From an uncultured Eubacterium sp. (GTDB taxonomy: Bacteria > Bacillota > Clostridia > Oscillospirales > Acutalibacteraceae): a stretch of DNA of 7,008 bases. Position 1 is the first letter of the stretch; each line of letters opens with the position of its first letter. This document shows positions 1 through 4,976 of the stretch, piece by piece. A program made the translations under genes and the position numbers. The notes under the pieces were generated by a model. That model was not told where the DNA came from. It searched no databases and saw only the letters and a program-made list of their open reading frames with translations. The stretch covers positions 1-7,008 of the forward strand of contig CAMFQI010000062.1 of NCBI GenBank assembly GCA_945980015.1. Direction: 5' to 3'.

Positions 1-341
1 GCGGCATCATCATCTAAATCCGATACCATACAACGAAGTGTTTTCTTTTCAGCACATTCGCTTGCTCTTTTTCTTCGGTGTCCTGATATGAGTTCATATC
101 TGCCGTCTGCCTTTGGTCTTACAATGGCAGGAACGAGAACACCACGCTCGGAAACACTTTCAATGAGCTTGAGCATATCTTCATCATCACGAACTTTGAA
201 CGGGTGGTTTGGGAAATCGTCAAGAAGTTCTAACGGAATATCCTGTATATTAGGTAAATATCCGTTATCTCTCTCGTTTTGAGATGTAAACAAATCATCT
301 AAACTGTTCAGCGTAAAATCTGTGTTTCTCTCTTTGCTCAA
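1..341 (-). CDS. parB: ParB/Spo0J-family partition protein, N-terminal part (runs off left edge)
   Basis: The first 113 residues are visible; the C-terminal part, including the expected helix-turn-helix, lies beyond the left edge. ParB proteins bind parS-type sites, use CTP to form a sliding clamp and act with a ParA ATPase to position DNA. The fold is recognised from a line of family features: IPLELLDDFPNHPFKVRDDE at residues 35-54, a region like ESVSERGVLVPAIVR at 61-75, then GRYELISGHRRKRA at 80-93, whose GHRR stretch matches the CTP-binding box of the family. The start is a TTG at 341, nine bases after AGGAGG (351-356). An in-frame TTG at 347 is only three bases from it, and an in-frame stop lies just upstream, so no ATG start is possible. 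The start lies inside the end of parA (47-nt overlap), which suggests translational coupling. An element-borne rather than chromosomal ParB is inferred from the neighbouring ParA and the end-like repeats beside tsf. Confidence 0.88.
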   Translation of the reverse strand, partial: MSKERNTDFTLNSLDDLFTSQNERDNGYLPNIQDIPLELLDDFPNHPFKVRDDEDMLKLIESVSERGVLVPAIVRPKADGRYELISGHRRKRASECAEKKTLRCMVSDLDDDA

Positions 342-1122
342 TTCCAAGCACCTCCTTTGTTAATTCTTCATAAGCCTGTGCTACTGTGCTTTTTGGAGCG
401 TAAGTATATATGCTTTTGCCCTTTGAACTTGTTTCAGCAGCCTTAATTGCAATAGGTATATTAGTATTAAATATTTTAACATTCTTACCATAAGCAAATT
501 TAATAGCGTCCTGTGTGCTTTTCGCAAGATTTGTCCTACCGTCAACAAGAGTAAAGAGAACTCCGTCAATTTTCAAATGCGGATTAATCTGTCTTTTTAC
601 TTTTGCTATGGTTTGCACAAGCTGTTGCATACCCTTTGCAGAAAGAAATTGTGCCTGAACGGGAATAATTACACTATCTGCGGAGGAAAGGGCATTAACC
701 GTTATCATACTGAGGGAGGGCATACAATCAATAAGGATATAATCATACTTATCTTTAACAGTATTCAAATATCCTTTAAGTGCAACCTCTCTGCTCATTG
801 CATTAACAAGGCTTAATTCAAGTGCTGACAATTCCAAATTTGCCGGAATTAAATCTACGCCCTCCGCATGATGAAGAATAACATCATCAGGGGAACTGTT
901 CTTGTCTTGAATAAAGTCCATAATCTTGTTTGCGAGTGTAATTGATAAATTGTCATTATCTTTCCACCCAAGACTTACAGTTAAATCTCCCTGTGGGTCT
1001 GCATCTACAAGCAAAACTCTCTTGCCTTGCATTGCTAATCCTACACCGAGATTTACTGTTGTGGTTGTCTTTCCAACACCACCTTTTTGATTGCATACCG
1101 CAATCGTTTTGCATTTTGACAT
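295..1122 (-). CDS. parA: ParA/Soj-family partition ATPase
   Basis: A complete 275-residue protein of the normal size for a small (Soj-type) ParA. Members bind DNA non-specifically in the ATP state and are stimulated by ParB, moving or positioning plasmids, chromosomes or integrated elements. Seen directly: the deviant Walker A loop KGGVGKT at residues 13-19, with the signature lysine at K13; the A' motif DADPQGD at 40-46; Walker B YDYILID at 116-122; and the C-terminal helix with AYEEL. There is no N-terminal DNA-binding extension, so autoregulation of the type Ia plasmid ParA kind is not expected. ATG at 1122 follows AAAGGAG with a seven-base gap. parB starts within its last 47 bases. The sequence (for example NLGVGLAMQGKRVLLVDADP) resembles ParA proteins of conjugative elements in Firmicutes more than chromosomal Soj. 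That is recognition from memory, not a search result. Confidence 0.93.
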   Translation of the reverse strand: MSKCKTIAVCNQKGGVGKTTTTVNLGVGLAMQGKRVLLVDADPQGDLTVSLGWKDNDNLSITLANKIMDFIQDKNSSPDDVILHHAEGVDLIPANLELSALELSLVNAMSREVALKGYLNTVKDKYDYILIDCMPSLSMITVNALSSADSVIIPVQAQFLSAKGMQQLVQTIAKVKRQINPHLKIDGVLFTLVDGRTNLAKSTQDAIKFAYGKNVKIFNTNIPIAIKAAETSSKGKSIYTYAPKSTVAQAYEELTKEVLGIEQREKHRFYAEQFR

Positions 1123-1157
1123 TTTTTCAACTCCTTTGAAGATTTTAAAATTAAAAA

Positions 1158-1176
1158 GCTACTGAAAAACAGTAGC
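1158..1176 (-). terminator. Hairpin with T-tract just upstream of parA
   Basis: GCTACTG (1158-1164), loop of five, CAGTAGC (1170-1176): a perfect 7-bp stem. Read leftward it is followed by TTTTT and more A/T, so it fits an intrinsic terminator. It ends about 30 bases before the parA start, within what would be the parA leader, so it could also act as an attenuator. Confidence 0.6.
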
Positions 1177-1177
1177 C

Positions 1178-1210
1178 AAAAAAAAAGCGTGATTCAACGA
1201 ATCACGCTTT
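1178..1210 (-). terminator. Strong intrinsic terminator, leftward
   Basis: AAAGCGTGATTC (1184-1195) and GAATCACGCTTT (1199-1210) form a perfect 12-bp stem around a three-base loop. Read leftward it is followed by nine T (complement of the A-run 1178-1186). It would stop transcripts coming from the tsf side before they reach parA. The next hairpin starts only one base further on, so the two work as a tandem block. Confidence 0.8.
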
Positions 1211-1238
1211 AATATTATGAATATGCAAATTGATATTG

Positions 1239-1280
1239 AGTTGCGTACAGATTTTTTTGTACGCAAATTTTTACGCAACT
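1239..1280. repeat. TTGCGTACA inverted repeat with a third TACGCAA copy
   Basis: TTGCGTACA (1241-1249) and TGTACGCAA (1258-1266) are perfect 9-bp arms around a T-rich 8-base spacer. A further TACGCAACT at 1272-1280 is the exact complement of AGTTGCGTA at 1239-1247. Three copies of a 7-bp core in about 40 bp suggest a protein-binding cluster (recombinase, excisionase or regulator). There is no T-tract after it, so a terminator is unlikely. Confidence 0.6.
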
Positions 1281-1294
1281 TCCCATGAAAAGTG

Positions 1295-1324
1295 GCGGTA
1301 ATTTGCGGTAATTTATGGTAATTT
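1295..1324 (+). repeat. Three tandem 10-bp repeats, [GC/AT]GGTAATTT
   Basis: GCGGTAATTT (1295-1304), GCGGTAATTT (1305-1314) and ATGGTAATTT (1315-1324) follow without a gap, one helical turn apart. A fourth 8-bp copy in the opposite direction, AAATTACC, sits at 1395-1402 next to the tsf stop. Short direct repeats with helical spacing near an element end are typical of integrase arm-type sites. That role is inferred from position and spacing. Confidence 0.65.
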
Positions 1325-1352
1325 GATATTTTTATTAATTCACTCAAAACCA

Positions 1353-1385
1353 CTTAAAAACCGTTTATTTTCAATGGTTTTTAAG
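1353..1385. repeat. 10-bp inverted repeat at the tsf 3' flank (possible attachment core or tsf terminator)
   Basis: CTTAAAAACC (1353-1362) and GGTTTTTAAG (1376-1385) are perfect arms around 13 bases. A near copy of the left arm, ACTCAAAACC, sits just left of it (1342-1351). Two readings are open. It may be a tyrosine-recombinase core site where the parAB-carrying element joined the chromosome. Or it may be a weak A/T-rich terminator for rpsB-tsf, though only a broken T-tract (TGGTTTTG) follows on the leftward strand. Confidence 0.45.
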
Positions 1386-1413
1386 GCTTTTGTTAAATTA
1401 CCAATTATCTTAC

Positions 1414-2529
1414 TTAGCCATTGATTTGCTTTGCGATTTCTTCAGCGAAGTTTTCTTCTCTCTTTTCGAGGCCGTCGCCCTTCATCATACGAATGAAGCC
1501 TGTTGCCTTAATTTCTGTACCGAGAGCCTTTGCTACGCTGTCAATGTAGCCTGCAACCGAGCCTTGGAAAAGATCTGAACGAACGAAGTCCTGCTCGAGA
1601 AGGCAAATTTCTTTAATCTGCTTTGAAAGTCTGCCCTGTACAAGACCTGTGAAAATCTTGTTTTCGCTGATGTCAGCCTTATGGGAAACAGCAACCTCTG
1701 CAAGAGCTGCATAAGCTTCCTTTGAAATGAAGTTTACGAAGTTCTTTCTCTGCTTCTGGTCAAGTCCCTGATAGATTGTGATATCCTCGTCGCTCCACTT
1801 CTTATCGTTGATAGCTTCGTCGATAAGGCTGTTGAGAATCGGAACAGGAAGTGAATCCGGCTTATTGAGAGCACTGTCAACTGTGATTGAGTGCATCTTG
1901 TCTGCTTCCTCAGCGGAAATTTCATCCTTGCTGAGATAATCAGGGTTCATAGCTGCGATTTGCATAGCAACATTCTTGCCCATAGCAACGAAATCTGCGT
2001 CAGCAGCCTTTGTTTCATCGGCAACATCAAAGCCAACCATAACACCTACGCTACCGCCTGCGTGAATATAAGTTGAAACAATACCTTCCATTCTCTCGAA
2101 GCGGCGAACCTTCATATTCTCGCCGATTGCAAGAACGAGGTCGTTAAGTGTTTCGGTTACTGTTCTGTCTGTACCGTTGAACTTTTCTTCTTTAAGAGCT
2201 TCAACATCGGCAGGGTTTGTTGCAAGAATTGTCTTTGCAACGCCCTCAACGAAGGACATAAACTTTTCGTTCTTTGCAACGAAGTCTGTCTCGGAGTTAA
2301 CCTCAACAACAACGCCCTGCTTGGTTGCCTCGTCATAATAAGGAAGAACTACGCCCTCTGCGGCAATTCTCGAAGCCTTCTTCTGTGCTGCTGCAAGACC
2401 TCTTTCACGGAGAAAGTCGATAGCCTTGTCCATATCACCGTCAGCCTCAACGAGAGCCTTTTTACATTCCATCATACCAACGCCTGTTTTTTCACGAAGC
2501 GCCTTAACATCCTGTGCTGTGAATGCCAT
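1414..2529 (-). CDS. tsf: Elongation factor Ts, long form with an internal insertion
   Basis: EF-Ts is the cytoplasmic guanine-nucleotide exchange factor that releases GDP from EF-Tu. Seen: the N-terminal UBA-like helices with LREKTGVGMMECKKAL at residues 11-26; the EF-Tu contact motif TDFVAKN at 81-87; the core region with HAGGSVGVMVGF at 156-167 and VAMQIAAMNPDYL at 187-199; and the C-terminal GRLSKQIKEICLLEQDFV (299-316) with KREENFAEEIA. The protein has 371 residues, against about 283 in E. coli. The surplus is mostly one block at about 212-288, between SAEEADKM and the GRLSKQ motif, where short forms have a brief linker. The start is ATG at 2529, eight bases after GGAGG. A TTG 15 bases upstream lies on the binding site itself and was rejected. 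It follows rpsB by 34 bases, as one operon. No pyrH or frr follows in this window, unlike many bacteria. Confidence 0.97.
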   Translation of the reverse strand: MAFTAQDVKALREKTGVGMMECKKALVEADGDMDKAIDFLRERGLAAAQKKASRIAAEGVVLPYYDEATKQGVVVEVNSETDFVAKNEKFMSFVEGVAKTILATNPADVEALKEEKFNGTDRTVTETLNDLVLAIGENMKVRRFERMEGIVSTYIHAGGSVGVMVGFDVADETKAADADFVAMGKNVAMQIAAMNPDYLSKDEISAEEADKMHSITVDSALNKPDSLPVPILNSLIDEAINDKKWSDEDITIYQGLDQKQRKNFVNFISKEAYAALAEVAVSHKADISENKIFTGLVQGRLSKQIKEICLLEQDFVRSDLFQGSVAGYIDSVAKALGTEIKATGFIRMMKGDGLEKREENFAEEIAKQING

Positions 2530-2563
2530 AACATTATCCTCCAATTATATATTAGTTTGTCAA

Positions 2564-3301
2564 TTATTCCTCGGTTGTTTCCTCAGCAGGAGCTTCCTCA
2601 GCTTCAGCTACATCGGAGCCGTCTCTACCCTCGATAACAGCGTCAGCAATTGCACCTGCGATAAGCTTTACTGCACGGATAGCGTCGTCATTACCCGGAA
2701 TAACATAATCAATTTCGTCAGGATCGCAGTTTGTATCAACAATAGCAACGATTGGAAGACCGAGCTTTGTTGCTTCGGATACAGCGATTCTTTCCTTGCG
2801 AGGATCTACGATGAACATAGCCTCGGGAATCTTCTTCATTTCTGTGATACCGCCGAGATACTTTTCGAGCTTTTCGATTTCAAGCTCAAGACCTGCAACC
2901 TCTTTCTTCGGGAGAAGATCAAAGGTACCGTCCTCCTGCATCTTCTTAAGCTGTGCAAGACGTGCAACTCTGCCGCGGATTGTCTTGAAGTTTGTAAGCA
3001 TACCGCCGAGCCATCTAGCGTTTACATAAGGCATTGAGCAACGGATTGCTTCCTCCTTAACGCTGTCCTGAGCCTGCTTCTTTGTACCAACAAAGATAAT
3101 GCTTCCGCCGTCTGCAGCAAGATCACGAACGAACATATAAGCCTCGTCGAGCTTCTTTACTGTCTTTTGAAGGTCAATGATATAAATACCATTTCTCTCT
3201 GTGAAGATGTATTCAGCCATTTTAGGGTTCCATCTTCTTGTTTGGTGTCCGAAGTGAACACCTGCTTCTAAAAGCTGTTTCATAGAAACTACATTTGCCA
3301 T
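2564..3301 (-). CDS. rpsB: 30S ribosomal protein S2
   Basis: A complete 245-residue S2, of ordinary family length. S2 joins late in small-subunit assembly and lies at the head-body junction, where it helps recruit S1 in bacteria that have it. Seen: the N-terminal signature [14 protein letters not shown] at residues 15-28; [11 protein letters not shown] near 71-81; [13 protein letters not shown] at 96-108; the second signature [17 protein letters not shown] at 161-177; and [20 protein letters not shown] at 188-207. The last 15 or so residues are an acidic tail. The start at 3301 is eight bases from AAGGAGG; the ATG at 3307 is only two bases from it and was not chosen. It leads the rpsB-tsf operon, with a promoter at 3422-3450 and a structured leader. 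Confidence 0.98.
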   Translation of the reverse strand: MANVVSMKQLLEAGVHFGHQTRRWNPKMAEYIFTERNGIYIIDLQKTVKKLDEAYMFVRDLAADGGSIIFVGTKKQAQDSVKEEAIRCSMPYVNARWLGGMLTNFKTIRGRVARLAQLKKMQEDGTFDLLPKKEVAGLELEIEKLEKYLGGITEMKKIPEAMFIVDPRKERIAVSEATKLGLPIVAIVDTNCDPDEIDYVIPGNDDAIRAVKLIAGAIADAVIEGRDGSDVAEAEEAPAEETTEE

Positions 3302-3309
3302 TTTCATTT

Positions 3310-3390
3310 CCTCCTTTAAGGTTAATCCTCCACAGCGAAGTATGGCAAGAGCCGATAAAAATAACCTTTGGCTCAACCTCGCCGTGTGCG
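3310..3390 (-). promoter_or_regulatory. Structured rpsB leader, candidate S2 autoregulatory pseudoknot
   Basis: On the rpsB transcript an outer stem pairs CACA (3385-3388) with TGTG (3331-3334) and GCGA (3379-3382) with TCGC (3335-3338), with a two-base bulge. Inside, GAGCC (3370-3374) pairs with GGCTC (3349-3353). The inner loop holds AAGGTTA (3362-3368), which is the exact complement of TAACCTT (3318-3324), directly before the AAAGGAGG binding site (3310-3317). Together these form a pseudoknot that could hide the ribosome binding site. E. coli S2 is known to repress rpsB-tsf through the rpsB leader; this fold is my own reading and untested. Confidence 0.5.
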
Positions 3391-3410
3391 TATTCGCTTT
3401 CTTTTTTACG

Positions 3411-3424
3411 AATGCTTAAGCATT
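3411..3424. repeat. 14-bp perfect palindrome at the rpsB start point
   Basis: AATGCTTAAGCATT equals its own complement. It covers the edge of the -10 box and the expected transcript start, where a dimeric regulator could bind. No regulator is identified; chance in A/T-rich DNA is possible. Confidence 0.4.
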
Positions 3425-3450
3425 ATAACAGATAAGTATATAAAAATCAA
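3422..3450 (-). promoter_or_regulatory. Sigma-A promoter of rpsB-tsf
   Basis: On the leftward strand TTGATT (3445-3450), a 17-base spacer and TATAAT (3422-3427). This predicts a transcript start near 3415 and a leader of about 115 bases before rpsB. The 14-bp palindrome AATGCTTAAGCATT (3411-3424) overlaps the -10 box and start point. Confidence 0.8.
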
Positions 3451-3498
3451 GAGTTTTTTCTATAAATAACCATTTTAATAAAAACAGATTATTTGTTA

Positions 3499-3528
3499 TT
3501 GACAGGTTCATCTTTGTTATAGTATTAT
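3499..3528 (+). promoter_or_regulatory. Sigma-A promoter of the membrane-protein gene
   Basis: A consensus TTGACA (3499-3504), an 18-base spacer and TATTAT (3523-3528), about 50 bases before the start codon at 3581. Its -35 box lies about 48 bp from the divergent rpsB -35 box. Confidence 0.7.
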
Positions 3529-3580
3529 CAAAGTGTAAAAAACAAATAACATAAACAATTAATCGGAAAGGAGAATAACG

Positions 3581-4420
3581 ATGAATAAGAAAGCAGATAT
3601 TTACAATGTGTTTTTGATTGTTGACCTACTGTTGAGTGTGTTTTCTGCGGTTATTCTGTACGAGGTGTACAATTTCACATTCATTTATCCCGACGCACCG
3701 GAGTTAAGAACGACAAATGTCGGATTTTATATGATACTGCTGTTATTGACTGTACTCTTATCGGTATTCTTTATTGTTGAAATGATTTTGTTAATTTTGA
3801 ATAATCGTTTCAAAAATGATTATTCAAAAAAGTACCGTGTAGAAGTAACGATGAAAATACTGCCTTGGGCGTTTTTATTTCTTTCGATTATTGCAATTTC
3901 CGTTTCACTCGCAACGGTGAAAACGCTCAAAATTATCCCGAACGATATTAAAGCAGTTAGTATTTTTAACGAAATACGATATGATAAATACGAATACGAT
4001 GTGACTTCCTATTCAAACTGTGAAAAAAACAGCTTAGCTAAAATCGGATACTTCAAGCAATCAACTGATTTTGAATACGATTATGATGAATATATGTTCA
4101 AAGGAAACAATAGCGCAGAAACAGGTGCAGCCGAATTTTACTGTTGGTATCAGCAAAGCGACAAAGAATATATTTTGTCAAAAATTCAACAGTCAAATAT
4201 CAGCTATGCCTTGAAAAACGAAGAAATCGGCGAAAACTACACATTATATTACGAAACTGGAAACAACAACTACCTTGCTTATTCATTGGTAATAGAGAAA
4301 GAAAATACATATTTTGTTGCTACCTTTGAGTCTAAATACACTACTCGCTTCAATGATTATTCAAAGGAGCAGTTTTTATCGGACAGTATGAGTATTTTTG
4401 AACAGTATGAAAAGCTATGA
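3581..4420 (+). CDS. Unrecognised membrane protein, three predicted spans and an exported C-terminal domain
   Basis: I do not recognise this 279-residue protein. Three hydrophobic segments are clear: about residues 8-30 (with VFLIVDLLLSVFSAVILY from residue 10), 48-74 (MILLLLTVLLSVFFIVEMIL) and 91-112. The basic stretch RFKNDYSKKYR between spans 2 and 3 suggests that loop is cytoplasmic, which would place the C-terminal 165 residues outside. That domain is rich in Tyr, Asp, Asn and Glu, with tyrosine-dense patches at about 132-140 (EYDYDEY near 164-171) and two cysteines (C147, C178) that might pair. There is no lipobox or cell-wall anchor. The start is well supported: AAAGGAG seven bases before ATG, behind a good promoter. 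It is transcribed alone, divergent from rpsB and convergent with asnB, so context gives no function. A sensor, immunity or other envelope role would be speculation. Confidence 0.85.
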   Translation: MNKKADIYNVFLIVDLLLSVFSAVILYEVYNFTFIYPDAPELRTTNVGFYMILLLLTVLLSVFFIVEMILLILNNRFKNDYSKKYRVEVTMKILPWAFLFLSIIAISVSLATVKTLKIIPNDIKAVSIFNEIRYDKYEYDVTSYSNCEKNSLAKIGYFKQSTDFEYDYDEYMFKGNNSAETGAAEFYCWYQQSDKEYILSKIQQSNISYALKNEEIGENYTLYYETGNNNYLAYSLVIEKENTYFVATFESKYTTRFNDYSKEQFLSDSMSIFEQYEKL

Positions 4421-4428
4421 TTTCACAC

Positions 4429-4474
4429 GGCGAAGCCGTATTTCACTGAACACAGGAAACCGTCCTCTGTGTTC
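4429..4474 (+). other. Two hairpins directly after the membrane-protein gene
   Basis: ACGGC-GAA-GCCGT lies a few bases after the stop codon, then GAACACAG and CTGTGTTC form an 8-bp stem around 11 bases. The T-tract that follows is broken (TTGACTTTTC), so termination may be weak; the pair may protect the mRNA 3' end. Confidence 0.4.
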
Positions 4475-4512
4475 GCCTTGACTTTTCATAATTTTATGGT
4501 AAAATATCATCA

Positions 4513-4590
4513 ATAAATTCAACTTCTGCAGAAAGGCCACGAAGGTTATTCGTTGCACCTACTACATTGTTGAATTTATTTTTATTTTTG
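4513..4590 (+). terminator. 11-bp inverted repeat followed by T-rich tract
   Basis: ATAAATTCAAC (4513-4523) and GTTGAATTTAT (4569-4579) are perfect arms, followed rightward by TTTTATTTTTG. The 45-base interior holds a small hairpin ACGAA-GGTTA-TTCGT. It may be the real terminator of the membrane-protein gene or the end of a small RNA; the loop is long for a classical terminator. Confidence 0.4.
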
Positions 4591-4642
4591 TGCAGGACAA
4601 GGAACTGTCAAATGTCTTATTTTTCAAATCGGTTTGGGTGAT

Positions 4643-4670
4643 CATAATATTATGACGAGCAATGCTCGTC
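4643..4670. repeat. 12-bp palindrome overlapping a 7-bp hairpin
   Basis: CATAATATTATG (4643-4654) is a perfect palindrome. Its last base starts GACGAGC-AAT-GCTCGTC (4654-4670), a perfect 7-bp stem. No T-tract follows. Confidence 0.5.
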
Positions 4671-4725
4671 GCAGACTGTCGATAAAGTGGGCTGAAGCAT
4701 GCCTTATAAATAAAAAACCAAATTT

Positions 4726-4779
4726 AGCCTCCTTTGTGTAAATGGAGGTGGCAGCACATTGTGCTGACGGAGTGATTGT
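4726..4779. repeat. CCTCC/GGAGG intergenic repeat, gut-Firmicutes type
   Basis: AGCCTCCTTTGTG opens the unit. CCTCC (4728-4732) pairs with GGAGG (4744-4748), then CAGCAC (4752-4757) pairs with GTGCTG (4761-4766), and GACGGAGTGATTGT closes it. From memory, closely similar double-hairpin units occur in many copies between genes of Clostridia; this one differs at several bases from the common form, suggesting an old copy. Confidence 0.6.
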
Positions 4780-4827
4780 AAAAGTGGCTTAGACATCGAA
4801 TCTAAGCCACTTTTGGCGTTTTTCGCC
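4780..4827. terminator. Bidirectional 14-bp hairpin plus a small GGCG/CGCC hairpin
   Basis: AAAAGTGGCTTAGA (4780-4793) and TCTAAGCCACTTTT (4801-4814) form a perfect stem around seven bases. With A-run and T-run at its ends it can work in both directions, suiting the convergent genes on either side. GGCG-TTTTT-CGCC (4815-4827) and TTTT follow for rightward transcripts. Confidence 0.65.
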
Positions 4828-4903
4828 TTTTGCTCGGTCGAGGTACCCTCGTACATCTTCCCTCACAAAATGCGAAATTCAGCTCCATTTCTCAACAGTC
4901 TAC

Positions 4904-4944
4904 CAGCGTGTCGAAATTTATAATTTGACTTTTTCGACACGCTG
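4904..4944. repeat. 13-bp inverted repeat built on CAGCGTGTCGAAA
   Basis: CAGCGTGTCGAAA (4904-4916) and TTTCGACACGCTG (4932-4944) are perfect arms around 15 bases. The motif is related to CAGACTGTCGATAAAG at 4672-4687 and to its inverted relative at 4891-4901. No T-tract follows on either side. Confidence 0.55.
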
Positions 4945-4945
4945 C

Positions 4946-4976
4946 AGGGCAACCATGCGGTTGCCCTTTTGTTTTT
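4946..4976 (+). terminator. Intrinsic terminator, rightward
   Basis: AGGGCAACC-ATGC-GGTTGCCCT (4946-4967) is a perfect 9-bp G/C-rich stem followed by TTTGTTTTT. It would stop rightward transcripts before they run antisense into asnB. For asnB itself it gives a 3' hairpin only 8 bases past the stop but without a T-tract on that strand. Confidence 0.7.

Larger units (their letters stand above)
4673..4901. repeat. Imperfect 24-bp inverted repeat pair framing 229 bp (possible MITE-like unit)
   Basis: The 24 bases from 4673 (beginning AGACTGTCGATAAAG) match the complement of 4878-4901 (read leftward AGACTGTTGAGAAATGG) at 19 positions by my count. The enclosed DNA has no gene and contains the CCTCC/GGAGG repeat and a strong hairpin. 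Terminal inverted repeats around a short non-coding stretch fit a decayed miniature element. I see no clear target-site duplication. Confidence 0.4.

Noticed and set aside
1159..1353. Leftward 64-codon frame between tsf and parA
   Set aside because: It starts at a GTG with no binding site, runs through the tandem repeats and the terminator hairpin, and its product reflects those repeats rather than a protein family.
2530..2544. Five-residue longer N-terminus for EF-Ts from a TTG
   Set aside because: The TTG overlaps the GGAGG ribosome binding site, and MAFTAQDVKALREKTG is the normal family start.
2426..3037. Long rightward open frame of 203 codons across tsf and rpsB
   Set aside because: It lies opposite two conserved genes, has no binding site and gives a serine/cysteine-rich product typical of antisense frames.
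3302..3376. 25-residue longer N-terminus for S2
   Set aside because: It would read through the structured leader and binding site; S2 normally starts close to the [14 protein letters not shown] region.
4421..4974. CRISPR array in the hairpin-rich intergenic region
   Set aside because: The repeats differ in sequence, length and spacing and occur in both orientations; there is no regular repeat-spacer pattern.
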